Origin: Bradyrhizobium sp. AZCC 1719
Lineage (GTDB): Bacteria > Pseudomonadota > Alphaproteobacteria > Rhizobiales > Xanthobacteraceae
DNA length: 64,000 bases
Direction of reading: 5' to 3'
Assembly: GCF_036924525.1 (NCBI RefSeq)
Contig: NZ_JAZHRU010000001.1
Span: forward strand, 434,001-498,000
Shown: positions 18,221-28,315 of the stretch, piece by piece
Numbering within the stretch: position 1 is the stretch's first letter
Layout: each line of letters opens with the position of its first letter
The notes under the pieces: model-generated
Database searches by the model: none
What the model was told of the DNA's origin: nothing
Seen by the model: only the letters and a program-made list of their open reading frames with translations
Made by a program: the position numbers and the translations under genes

Positions 18221-19431
18221 CGTCCCGCTGTTTATCCGAACCCGGACCAACCGCTTCCAATCCGTGGCTTGTAGAAGGTCTGCGTCTCTTTTTCCCCGTC
18301 GCGGCATGCCACGCGATGCTGTCGCCGCTGGTATGGGTGGCGTTGTTCGTCTTCGCGCTGCCGTTTGCCCATGATGTTCCCGTGAGCCAGTGGCACGCCC
18401 ATGAAATGATCTTCGGCACCTACGGCGCGGCACTTGCGGGTTTCCTCACCGCTGCGGTGCCGGAATGGACCGACACGCGCCCGCGCCGGGGCCGCGCGCT
18501 TCTTGCGCTACTATGGCTGTGGCTGCCGGGACGGGTGATCGGATTTGTCGGACTCGACGCACTCGTCGCCGTGGCGGCGGTCAGCGATCTCGCCTTCCTG
18601 GGATTGCTGTTCTGGTACGTCGTCAAGGCCCTGATCGACCGTGGCAGCACGCGGCATGCGTCCTTTGCCGTGTGGACAGGCCTGTTCTGGGTCATCGAAC
18701 TCGGGGTGCGCGTCGCGTGGATGGCCGGCATGACTGATGTCGCCGCGCGATTGCTTCATGCCGCTTTGATGGTGTTCGTGGTGTTCTTCTCGCTTGCCAT
18801 CGCCCGCATCAATGTCGCGATCATCAACCTTGCGCTCGACCCGAGTGGCGAAACCACGCCGTACCGTCCACATCCCGGCCGGCAGAACCTGACGGCCGGA
18901 CTGGTCGCACTCTACGCCGTGGCGGCGCTCGCCGCTCCGGGTTCGACCGTGCCGGCGTATCTCGCGCTGGCCGCCGCAGCCGCCTTCTTCGACCGCCTGG
19001 CCGAATGGTTCGTCGGCGCCGCCGTTTTTCGGACGCATGTGCTTGCGCTTGCCGGCGCCAATCTCTTCGCAGGTGTCGGGTTTCTGTTGATCGGCCTGGC
19101 GGGCCTGGGATCTCCACTCGTTGCGACAACGGGGTTTCACGTGTTGTCGGTCGCCAGCCTCGGCCTCGCCGTGTTGAGCGTATTCATCATCGCGGGGCTC
19201 CGCCACACCGGTCGGCCGCTTGATCTGCCCTGGCAGGCGCATGCGGCGGTCATCGCGATGATAGCTGCCGGTCTCGTCCGGGTGCTGCCGGAAATCGGGA
19301 TCGGCACGTTTCTCCTGGGCAAACACTATGTCTTGAGCGGCGGCCTCTGGTCGTTCGCCTTCGCGATCTGGCTCGTTGGCTTCGTGCCGCTGCTGAAACA
19401 CCCGCTTCATGAAACGGCGCGTCAGGCTTGA
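18217..19431 (+). CDS. NnrS family haem/copper membrane protein
   Basis: This 404-residue polytopic protein has about 12 spans. The diagnostic NnrS opening is visible: 'RLFFPVAACHAMLSP' followed by 'SQWHAHEMIFGTYGAALAGFLTAAVPEWT'. Conserved His residues here could bind haem or copper. NnrS proteins are induced by NO and relieve nitrosative stress in denitrifiers and pathogens. The GTG at 18217 overlaps the ATPase stop (GTGA), so it belongs to the import operon. Placing NnrS behind a TonB/ABC importer suggests the transported ligand relates to metal or haem supply under NO or low oxygen; this is inference. Confidence 0.88.
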   Translation: MTSRCLSEPGPTASNPWLVEGLRLFFPVAACHAMLSPLVWVALFVFALPFAHDVPVSQWHAHEMIFGTYGAALAGFLTAAVPEWTDTRPRRGRALLALLWLWLPGRVIGFVGLDALVAVAAVSDLAFLGLLFWYVVKALIDRGSTRHASFAVWTGLFWVIELGVRVAWMAGMTDVAARLLHAALMVFVVFFSLAIARINVAIINLALDPSGETTPYRPHPGRQNLTAGLVALYAVAALAAPGSTVPAYLALAAAAAFFDRLAEWFVGAAVFRTHVLALAGANLFAGVGFLLIGLAGLGSPLVATTGFHVLSVASLGLAVLSVFIIAGLRHTGRPLDLPWQAHAAVIAMIAAGLVRVLPEIGIGTFLLGKHYVLSGGLWSFAFAIWLVGFVPLLKHPLHETARQA

Positions 19432-19458
19432 CGGCATTGTTGTCGATCACGGCCTTCA

Positions 19459-19938
19459 CTACCGCCCCGGCCGCAGCTCCAGACTTTCCAATCCGGCGGC
19501 GATGCTGACCCCTACCTGGCCTTGGAGGCTGAGCGGCTGCAGCGCGATCGAGTTCGCGGAGCCGCCGACCAGCACGTTGCCGCCGACACCGACGCCGAGC
19601 GTCGCGCTGCCTTGTGCGCCAACATAATCGCCGGAAAGGCCGCCCGGCCCGAGCCGCGCAACAGGTGCGAACACGCCCCAGGCCAGCGCCGATTCCTGGG
19701 TGATGCCGAGATCGAGTCCGACTTTGCGGATGGTGGCGACATAGCGATCTTCCGGCATCCCTTCTGCGCGCAGCACGCAACCGAGGTGAGTGACGGAACC
19801 GACGACGAAACCGACGCTGGCGCCGCCACGGCACTCCAGCACGCCGACCTGCACACGCTGCTGCTGTGCACCGGCGCCGCCGATGGATGAAGCCAGCGTA
19901 GCGAGAACGACAGCGGCGAGGATAAGGGAACGACGCAT
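19459..19938 (-). CDS. DUF992 secreted protein (copy 1)
   Basis: This 159-residue protein has a signal peptide (MRRSLILAAVVLATLASSIGGAGA). A conserved region follows, 'QVGVLECRGGASVGFVVGSVTHLGCVLR', with two Cys that may form a disulphide. The tail is Gly-rich: 'GVGVGGNVLVGGSANSIALQP'. The family is common in Rhizobiales and has no known role. The gene is convergent with the NnrS gene and paralogous to the next gene upstream. Confidence 0.82.
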   Translation of the reverse strand: MRRSLILAAVVLATLASSIGGAGAQQQRVQVGVLECRGGASVGFVVGSVTHLGCVLRAEGMPEDRYVATIRKVGLDLGITQESALAWGVFAPVARLGPGGLSGDYVGAQGSATLGVGVGGNVLVGGSANSIALQPLSLQGQVGVSIAAGLESLELRPGR

Positions 19939-20080
19939 GAAGTAAGCTCCGGAAGAAAGCGATACGAGCAAAGAATGCAAATCGGCGCGCCGTGCCCGCG
20001 GCGCTTGCCGTTCTATGCCACAGCATCACAGGTAGTACCAGAATGGCGGAAGCTGAAGCGGGCGCTCGCCATTCAGTCGT

Positions 20081-20220
20081 CATTCCGGGGCGATGCGCAG
20101 CATCGAACTAGGGTATGCAATTGCATACCCGAGAATCTCGATCGAGTGAAATGAGCTCCAGATTCTCAGGTGCGCAATTGCGCACCATAGTTCGCGCTTC
20201 GCGCGCCCCGGAATGACAGC
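20081..20220. repeat. MITE-like palindromic repeat, copy 1
   Basis: The ends are inverted: TCATTCCGGGGCG at the left and CGCCCCGGAATGA at the right. The interior contains nested palindromes, GGGTATGCAATTGCATACCC and GGTGCGCAATTGCGCACC. A clear relative lies at 63298-63420. There is no ORF, so any mobilisation would need a transposase in trans. Confidence 0.8.
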
Positions 20221-20223
20221 CAC

Positions 20224-20252
20224 AAAAAAGGCCCGCTTGCGCGGGCCTTTTC
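20224..20252 (-). terminator. Intrinsic terminator after DUF992 copy 2
   Basis: The stem GGCCCGC / GCGGGCC surrounds a TTGC loop, with six A's on one side (U-run on the minus strand) and TTTT on the other. It sits 13 bases past the minus-strand stop at 20265. Confidence 0.85.
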
Positions 20253-20264
20253 CGTAAGGCGTCA

Positions 20265-20777
20265 TCAGCCGCGGTGACGATGGCGGCGAACGTGCCGGCG
20301 CGGGCCGAACTGCACCGGTTGCAGCTCGAGGCCGGCGATGCCGGCGGCGACGTTCAATCCGGTCTGGCCTTGCAGGCTGATCGGCTGCAGCGCATAGGCG
20401 TTGGCGGGACCGCCCACCAGGAAGTTGCCGCCGCCGCCGACGCCGATCGATGCATTGGCGCCGACGCCACCATAGCTGCCGGCGAGTTCGCCGCGCCCGA
20501 GCCGGCTGTTCGGCGCACTGACCGCCCAGGACAACTGGGTCTGCTCGGTGACGCCGAGATCGAGACCGATGCGCTGCACCTTGGCGATGTAGGGTTCAGG
20601 CCGGCGGCCTTCGCTGCGGAACACGCATTCGAGGCTGGTCACCGAGCCGACCACGAAGCCGACATTCTGGCCGCCCTGGCATTGCAGGATGCCGGCGCGA
20701 ACCGGCGGTGCCGCGTCAGCGCTCGCAACCGGCGCGAGCAGCGCAAGCGTGGCGAATGTCAATGTCAGGAAGCGCAT
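20265..20777 (-). CDS. DUF992 secreted protein (copy 2)
   Basis: This 170-residue paralogue of the 19459-19938 gene shares the layout: signal peptide (MRFLTLTFATLALLAPVASADA), the Cys-containing 'AGILQCQGGQNVGFVVGSVTSLECVFR', and the Gly-rich segment 'GVGGGGNFLVGGPANAYALQP'. A basic His/Arg tail (FGPRRHVRRHRHRG) is unique to this copy and could bind metal or nucleic acid. An upstream in-frame ATG at 20807 would break the signal peptide. The function is unknown. Confidence 0.82.
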   Translation of the reverse strand: MRFLTLTFATLALLAPVASADAAPPVRAGILQCQGGQNVGFVVGSVTSLECVFRSEGRRPEPYIAKVQRIGLDLGVTEQTQLSWAVSAPNSRLGRGELAGSYGGVGANASIGVGGGGNFLVGGPANAYALQPISLQGQTGLNVAAGIAGLELQPVQFGPRRHVRRHRHRG

Positions 20778-20872
20778 GTGTCCCAGTCTCCGCATGTTGA
20801 TGAACAAATTTAGCGGAGCGGACAGGATGGAAGCGCCGTGTCGAAAGCATGGCGCTTCCTCAAGAAGCCGTC

Positions 20873-20902
20873 AAAACATCGCGCTGTGCTTCACGCGCGA
20901 TG
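20873..20902 (-). terminator. Intrinsic terminator after the aminotransferase gene
   Basis: The stem is CATCGCGC / GCGCGATG with a 10-base loop, followed on the minus strand by TTTTG. It lies 9 bases past the stop at 20911. Confidence 0.65.
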
Positions 20903-20910
20903 TGATTTGA

Positions 20911-22906
<1,996 letters not shown>

Positions 22907-23560
22907 ATGTACAAGCTCTATTCGATGCAGCGCTCCGGCAACAGCTACAAGGTCCGCCTTGCGCTGGCGCTGCTCAACGCGCCCTATGAAGCTATCGAGG
23001 TCGACATTCTCCGTGGCGAAAGCCGCACGCCGGAGTTTCTGGAGAAGAACCCCTCAGGACAGGTGCCGCTGTTGGAAGTCGCCGAAGGACGCTACCTCGC
23101 CGAATCCAACGCCATTCTCTGGTATGTCTGCGGCGGCACGTCGCTGGCGCCGGAGTCGCGGGTCGAGCGCGCCGAAGCGCTGCAATGGATGTTCTTCGAA
23201 CAGCACGCGCTGGAGCCCAATATCGGCGCCGCATATTTCTGGCTGTCGCTGGTCAAGGGCGGCCGCGACCTGCAGACGCATGCGCTGGAGGACTGGATGG
23301 AGCGCGGCTATGCGGCGCTTCAGGTGATGGAAAACCATCTCAAGACCCGCGCCTATTTCGCGGCCGGACAACTCACGGTCGCCGATATCGCACTGTACGG
23401 CTACACCCATGTCGCTGACCGCTGCGACTACGACCTCGCGACCTTCCCTGCCATCCGCGCCTGGCTGCGGCGGGTCGAACAGACTCCCGGTTTCGTGACG
23501 ATGGACTGGCAGCCGGAAACCGAGGTCGACGACCAGGCCGGCATCGCTGCAGGCGCATAG
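22907..23560 (+). CDS. Glutathione S-transferase family protein
   Basis: This 217-residue GST begins MYKLYSMQRSGNSYKVRLAL. The N-domain has 'GQVPLLEVAEGRYLAESNAILWYV' and the C-domain has 'LTVADIALYGYTHVADR'. The ATG at 22907 starts the thioredoxin fold directly; the upstream open frame is non-conserved. It is related to, but distinct from, the GST at 1640-2230. Confidence 0.88.
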   Translation: MYKLYSMQRSGNSYKVRLALALLNAPYEAIEVDILRGESRTPEFLEKNPSGQVPLLEVAEGRYLAESNAILWYVCGGTSLAPESRVERAEALQWMFFEQHALEPNIGAAYFWLSLVKGGRDLQTHALEDWMERGYAALQVMENHLKTRAYFAAGQLTVADIALYGYTHVADRCDYDLATFPAIRAWLRRVEQTPGFVTMDWQPETEVDDQAGIAAGA

Positions 23561-23746
23561 CCAGCCTCGCCCCTCTCACTTTCGCGCGAGCACTCCGCCA
23601 AAAGTTAATAATAGCGGGCATAACGTTAACCTTTGCCGCGATTCCGCCATTTTCAGCCTCTGATTGCCGCAATATTGCCGGTGATCGTTGCAAGATTTTC
23701 CTGATGAGGAGCGGGTGATTCGTCCCGCGTTACAAGGATTTAGACT

Positions 23747-23920
23747 ATGATGCGGTCACCCGGCGCGGTCGGCTTCGAGAGCAGCCGCGCGCCCGTCGCT
23801 TCTTCCCGATTGCTTGGTGCCATCGCCACCTCGCTTGCGATCGGCACACTTTCGCTTTGCCTCGTGGTCACCCTGACGGTGCTATCGATCAAGGCCACCG
23901 TCGCGATGCCCATTCCGTGA
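23747..23920 (+). CDS. Short single-span membrane protein (57 aa)
   Basis: This short ORF begins MMRSPGAVGFESSRAP. One hydrophobic span (LLGAIATSLAIGTLSLCLVVTLTVLSI) runs from about residue 22 to 48, and the C-terminus is short (KATVAMPIP). AAGGA lies eight bases upstream. Codon use fits the genome. It may belong to a class of small inner-membrane proteins, but I do not recognise it. Confidence 0.5.
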   Translation: MMRSPGAVGFESSRAPVASSRLLGAIATSLAIGTLSLCLVVTLTVLSIKATVAMPIP

Positions 23921-23992
23921 CAGGTCCAGCCTTTTTGTTTGCATCATTGGACTAGCGAACGCGCGATGATCAGCATCGCGATGTAGACCAGA

Positions 23993-25153
23993 ATGAAGAC
24001 ACCCGTCGGCCTTGTGACCGTCGCCTTGACGGTAGCGATCCTGCTCGCCGTCTCCTTCCTGATCGCCACCGGCACGCGCGGCGAAGAGCCGGCGTTCGAC
24101 TCGTCGGCGGGCGAACTCGAGGTTCGCACCATTGCGAGGGGCCTCGTCAATCCGTGGGCGCTGGCATTCCTACCCAATGGAACGATGCTGGTGACCGAGC
24201 GTCCCGGCCGCATGCGCCTCGTCAGCGCGGAGGGCCAAGTCTCGCCGCCGCTCAAGGGCGTGCCTGACGTGTGGGCCTCAGGCCAGGGCGGCCTGCACGA
24301 TGTCGTCACCGACAATTCCTTTGCGCAGAACCGGACCATCTATTTCTGTTACGCCGAACGGACCACGGGTGGCGGCCGCACCACGGCCGCGCGCGCAAAG
24401 CTGAGCGACGACAATGGCCGTCTCGACGAGGTCAAGATCATCTTCCGCCAGCAGGGGCCGCTATCGTCAGGCAATCACTATGGCTGCCGCATCGCGCAGG
24501 CCGATGATGGCAATCTGTTCGTGGCGCTCGGCGATCACTTCACCCATCGCGACCAGGCGCAGAATCTCGGCAATCATATCGGCAAGGTCGTCCGGATCGC
24601 GCCGGATGGTTCGGTACCGGCAGGCAATCCGTTCGCCGGCCGCGCCGATGCCAAGCCGGAGATCTGGAGCTACGGGCACCGCAACGTGCAGGCGCTCGCG
24701 ATCAATCCGGCGAGCGGCGAGCCCTGGGAAATCGAGCACGGACCGCGCGGCGGCGACGAGGTCAATGTCGTCGGCAAGGGCAAGAATTACGGCTGGCCGG
24801 TGATCGGCTACGGCATCGATTATTCCGGCGCGAAAATCCACCAGAGCACGGCCAAGGACGGCATGGAGCAGCCGCTCAAATATTGGGTGCCGTCGATCGC
24901 GCCGTCAGGCATGGCCTTCTACACCGGAAAGCTGTTTCCGAAATGGAACGGCAGCCTGTTCACCGGCGCGCTGCGCAGCGCAATGCTGGTGCGGCTGACG
25001 CTGAACGGCAACACGGTGACGTCGGAGGAACGCCTGCTGCAGAACCTGCACGAGCGTATCCGTGATGTCCGCCAGGGACCCGACGGCGCGCTGTGGCTGC
25101 TCACAGATAGTTCGAACGGACGGGTATTGCGGGTGGCGCCGGCGGTGAAATGA
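23993..25153 (+). CDS. PQQ-dependent sugar dehydrogenase family protein (YliI-like)
   Basis: This 386-residue periplasmic six-bladed beta-propeller has an N-terminal signal or anchor (VGLVTVALTVAILLAVSFLIA). Propeller motifs include 'LVNPWALAFLPNGTMLVTERPGRMRLV', 'GQGGLHDVVTDNSF', 'LGDHFTHRDQAQNLGNHIGKVVRI' and 'GHRNVQALAINPASGEPWEIEHGPRGGDEVN'. The last is typical of soluble aldose dehydrogenases that use PQQ and calcium. It oxidises sugars, and the exact substrate is unknown. Confidence 0.9.
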   Translation: MKTPVGLVTVALTVAILLAVSFLIATGTRGEEPAFDSSAGELEVRTIARGLVNPWALAFLPNGTMLVTERPGRMRLVSAEGQVSPPLKGVPDVWASGQGGLHDVVTDNSFAQNRTIYFCYAERTTGGGRTTAARAKLSDDNGRLDEVKIIFRQQGPLSSGNHYGCRIAQADDGNLFVALGDHFTHRDQAQNLGNHIGKVVRIAPDGSVPAGNPFAGRADAKPEIWSYGHRNVQALAINPASGEPWEIEHGPRGGDEVNVVGKGKNYGWPVIGYGIDYSGAKIHQSTAKDGMEQPLKYWVPSIAPSGMAFYTGKLFPKWNGSLFTGALRSAMLVRLTLNGNTVTSEERLLQNLHERIRDVRQGPDGALWLLTDSSNGRVLRVAPAVK

Positions 25154-25174
25154 CGACGATCTGAACAAAAGCGC

Positions 25175-25525
25175 TCACCATTTGTGGAAGATCAGAAACG
25201 CACCCGCGGCGATGAGGAGAAAGCCGAGTGCGTGATTCCACGCTAGCGGCTCCTTGAGATAGAGCACCGAGAAGCAGGCGAATACCACCAGCGTGATCAC
25301 TTCTTGCATGGTCTTGAGTTGCGCCGCCGAATACACCGCGCTGCCCCAGCGGTTGGCCGGCACCGCCAGCCAGTACTCGATGAAGGCGATCCCCCAGCTC
25401 GCCAGCACCACCATTGGCAATGGGCTTTCCTTGAATTTCAGATGGCCGTACCAGGCAAAGGTCATGAAGATGTTGGAGGCAAACAGCATCAGGATCGGCA
25501 GCAGCGTCGGCGAAACAGTGGGCAT
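25175..25525 (-). CDS. DUF486 family small membrane protein (DMT superfamily)
   Basis: This 116-residue protein has four spans and the conserved 'FMTFAWYGHLKFK', 'WGIAFIEYWLAVPANRWGS' and 'QLKTMQEVITLVVFACFSVLYLKEP'. It is probably a half-size drug/metabolite transporter that dimerises. The ATG at 25525 has a GAGGA site. It is convergent with the sugar dehydrogenase. Confidence 0.88.
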   Translation of the reverse strand: MPTVSPTLLPILMLFASNIFMTFAWYGHLKFKESPLPMVVLASWGIAFIEYWLAVPANRWGSAVYSAAQLKTMQEVITLVVFACFSVLYLKEPLAWNHALGFLLIAAGAFLIFHKW

Positions 25526-25727
25526 CGATGTCCTCTTGCAAAATGTCGAGCAGCTCAATGGTCGGGTGCAGTACCCCGTTCCTCAACTCGATATCATTTG
25601 ATTTCAAAAATGCGAAAGTCTTACGCATGCCCGCAACGCTCTCTTAGGACTGGCGGCAGAAAGGCGTGCACAATCGCAACAATCAGGCATGCTTGCGTCT
25701 TATTCCCGGCAAGTGGCGAGAACGGGT

Positions 25728-26540
25728 ATGCAGTTAGACTGGCGCGCAATCTCCGGTCCGGCTCTCACGACAGCGACGGCGATGATCGCCTTCGTCGTCG
25801 ACCGGCACTTCGTTGCAGTCCCCAATCCCGCGCCGCTATTCGTCTGCATCGTCGCCTTTGCCGCTTCCATCAGCGGCATCGTCTCCGGCATGGCCAGCGC
25901 CATCATTGCGGTGACGTCATCGGCGCTGTTCTTCCTCAACCACCGCGCTACGCCCGGTTACGACATGTCCGACCTGGCGCGCATGCTGCTGCTGGCGGCG
26001 ACCGCCGGCGGCACCGCGCTGATCACCGGCTTGTTGCGGAAAAGATGGGTCGATGCGTTCGCGTGGGAGAAGAAGCATCACGCTACCGCGGAGCGCCTGT
26101 CGGCCGCGCTCGACCAGGTCGATATCGGCATCGTGCTGCTCGATTCCGCCACCCGCGCCGAATTCATCAACCGCGCCTTCCGCGACTATTTCAAGCTGTC
26201 CGACGAGCAGGCCGACAGCAAGCCGCCCTTCATCGCGCTGATGTATCACGGCCGCGACACCGGCGCCTGGCAACTGCCGGAGGACGAGTTGAGCACCTTC
26301 ATCGCCAAGCGCACCGAGATGATACGGACAGGCGATTCCACGCCGATCAACGTCGGTCTCGCGGACGGACAGGTTCTGCGCTTCACCTGCACGGCGCTTC
26401 CCGACGGCGGACGCATGCTGAGCTACACGCCGGTCACCGACCTCGTTCGCCACACCGACGATCCCGGCAGCGCGGAGTATTATCGCGCGCTGCGCGGCAG
26501 CCATCGCAGCCTCGCTGGGCACCTCGGCGCCGCGGAGTAG
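25728..26540 (+). CDS. Membrane-anchored PAS sensor lacking a kinase (DUF4118-PAS)
   Basis: The protein has four N-terminal spans similar to the DUF4118/KdpD-like sensor module (residues ~8-105). A PAS domain follows ('AALDQVDIGIVLLDSATRAEFINRAFRDYF', 'LRFTCTALPDGGRMLSYTPVTDL'). It then stops, with no histidine-kinase, GGDEF or HTH domain. It may be a truncated kinase or a sensor acting by protein contacts. An in-frame ATG at 25689 adds 13 residues; the start is uncertain. Confidence 0.72.
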   Translation: MQLDWRAISGPALTTATAMIAFVVDRHFVAVPNPAPLFVCIVAFAASISGIVSGMASAIIAVTSSALFFLNHRATPGYDMSDLARMLLLAATAGGTALITGLLRKRWVDAFAWEKKHHATAERLSAALDQVDIGIVLLDSATRAEFINRAFRDYFKLSDEQADSKPPFIALMYHGRDTGAWQLPEDELSTFIAKRTEMIRTGDSTPINVGLADGQVLRFTCTALPDGGRMLSYTPVTDLVRHTDDPGSAEYYRALRGSHRSLAGHLGAAE

Positions 26541-26645
26541 CGAAGCGATAAGTTGATCGTCTGCAGCCACATCTGTAATAATCAACAGACATCCCTCCTT
26601 GCCGCGTCCCTGGCGCGCCATCTCTTAACCAAAACGGAATCGCGC

Positions 26646-27107
26646 ATGCCTGGCGACCTCACCATCCGCTTCGTCACCCGCCAGGACTACGCGCAATGGC
26701 TTCCGCTATGGGACGGCTACAACGCCTTCTATGGCCGTTCGGACGCGACCGCGCTGGCGCCCGAGATCACGGCGATGACATGGGCGCGCTTCTTTGATGC
26801 TTATGAGCCGGTGCATGCGCTGGTGGCCGAGAGCGGCGGCGAGCTGCTCGGGCTGACGCATTATCTGTTTCACCGCTCTACGACCATGATCGAACCGAAC
26901 TGCTATCTGCAGGACCTCTTCACCAGTGCCGCAGCGCGCCGCAAGGGCGTCGGCCGCGCCTTGATCAACGGCGTCTACGAACAGGCAAAGCTCGCCGGAT
27001 GCTCCCGCGTCTATTGGCAAACGCACGAGACCAACCACACCGCGATGCAGCTCTACGACAAGGTGGCGGACCGCTCCGGCTTTGTCGTGTACCGCAAGAT
27101 GCTCTGA
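26646..27107 (+). CDS. GNAT-family N-acetyltransferase
   Basis: This 153-residue GNAT has 'RFVTRQDYAQWLPLWDGYNAFYG' at the N-terminus, the acetyl-CoA loop 'RRKGVGRALI' (~100-109) and 'ETNHTAMQLYDKVADRSGFVVYRK' at the end. This layout is typical of the PhnO/Gcn5-like amine acetyltransferases. The upstream frame reaches back to 26553 but has no conserved sequence. Confidence 0.85.
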   Translation: MPGDLTIRFVTRQDYAQWLPLWDGYNAFYGRSDATALAPEITAMTWARFFDAYEPVHALVAESGGELLGLTHYLFHRSTTMIEPNCYLQDLFTSAAARRKGVGRALINGVYEQAKLAGCSRVYWQTHETNHTAMQLYDKVADRSGFVVYRKML

Positions 27108-27373
27108 GGCACGGCTTTCGGCCGACCTGTGGATAAGTTCTGCTGTCACGCGCGCGTAACAAAGCGCGGCTAGCCTGCCCCTGCGTCTGATCAGGCCCCC
27201 CGTCTCAGATCACGCGCCCCAGCGGTCCCCGTCAGTCGCCGCGTCTGACCGGGGCCGCATCTTTTTGTGCCGCATAGCTGCCAAGCGCGGGCGCTGGTCA
27301 CCCCGCTGCTTGCGGGGCGAAGCTGTGCGCGCCACAATGCGCCCTCTCCCCGCTCTTCCCACAGGATCGATCC

Positions 27374-28315
27374 ATGCAAATTCGCAACCTCGGCGGCTCC
27401 GGCCTGCGTGTTTCCGCCGTCGGCCTCGGCTGCAACAATTTCGGCCAGCGCACCGATCTGGAGACCTCGCGCAAGGTCATCCACAAGGCGATCGACCTCG
27501 GCATCACCCTGTTCGACACCGCCGACATCTATGCAGGCATGGGCGGCTCCGAGACCGTGCTCGGCACCGTGCTCGGCGACCGCCGCAAGGATATCGTGCT
27601 GGCGACGAAATACGCGAAACCGATGGCGACCGACGGCACCAAGCAGGGCGCCTCGCGCCGCTACATCATGTCCGCGGTCGAGGCCAGCCTGAAGCGGCTG
27701 AAGACCGACTACATCGATCTCTACCAGCAGCATGAATACGATCCCCTGACGCCGATGGAAGAGACGCTGCGCGCGCTCGACGATCTCGTGCGCCAAGGCA
27801 AGGTCCGCTACATCGGCAATTCGAACTTTCCGGCCTGGCGCATTGCGGAGGCCGAAATGATGGCGCGGCAGATGAACGTCAACCGCTTCGTCTCCTGTCA
27901 GGATGAATACAGCCTCGTGGTGCGCGGCATCGAGAAGGATTTGCTGCCGGCGGCGCAGGAATACAAGCTCGGCCTGCTGCCGTTCTTCCCGCTGGCGAGC
28001 GGCCTCCTCACCGGCAAATACAAGCGCGGCACTGATGCCCCCGCCGACACCCGCTTCGCCAAGGCCCCGGCGCTGAAGGACCGCTACGTCACGGCGCGCA
28101 ACGAGGACATCGTCGAAAAGCTCCAGTCGTTCGCACTGGAGCGCGGCCACACCATGCTCGAACTCGCCTTCTCCTGGTTAGCCCAGCGCCCGCAAGTCGC
28201 AAGCGTCATTGCCGGCGCCACCCGCGTCGAACAGATCGAGCAGAACGTGAAGGCGATCGGCTGGACGCTGAGCGCCGAGGAGATGGCGGAGATCGATGGG
28301 ATTACGAAGGGATGA
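27374..28315 (+). CDS. Aldo/keto reductase
   Basis: This 313-residue NADPH-dependent oxidoreductase has a TIM barrel with the Asp-Tyr-Lys-His tetrad seen in 'LFDTADIYAGMGGSE', 'VLATKYAKPM' and 'DLYQQHEYD'. The nucleotide-binding end is 'VIAGATRVEQIEQNVKAI'. The last 14 bases overlap the convergent asparagine synthetase gene. It is of the general stress/YajO-like group; the substrate is unknown. Confidence 0.9.
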   Translation: MQIRNLGGSGLRVSAVGLGCNNFGQRTDLETSRKVIHKAIDLGITLFDTADIYAGMGGSETVLGTVLGDRRKDIVLATKYAKPMATDGTKQGASRRYIMSAVEASLKRLKTDYIDLYQQHEYDPLTPMEETLRALDDLVRQGKVRYIGNSNFPAWRIAEAEMMARQMNVNRFVSCQDEYSLVVRGIEKDLLPAAQEYKLGLLPFFPLASGLLTGKYKRGTDAPADTRFAKAPALKDRYVTARNEDIVEKLQSFALERGHTMLELAFSWLAQRPQVASVIAGATRVEQIEQNVKAIGWTLSAEEMAEIDGITKG

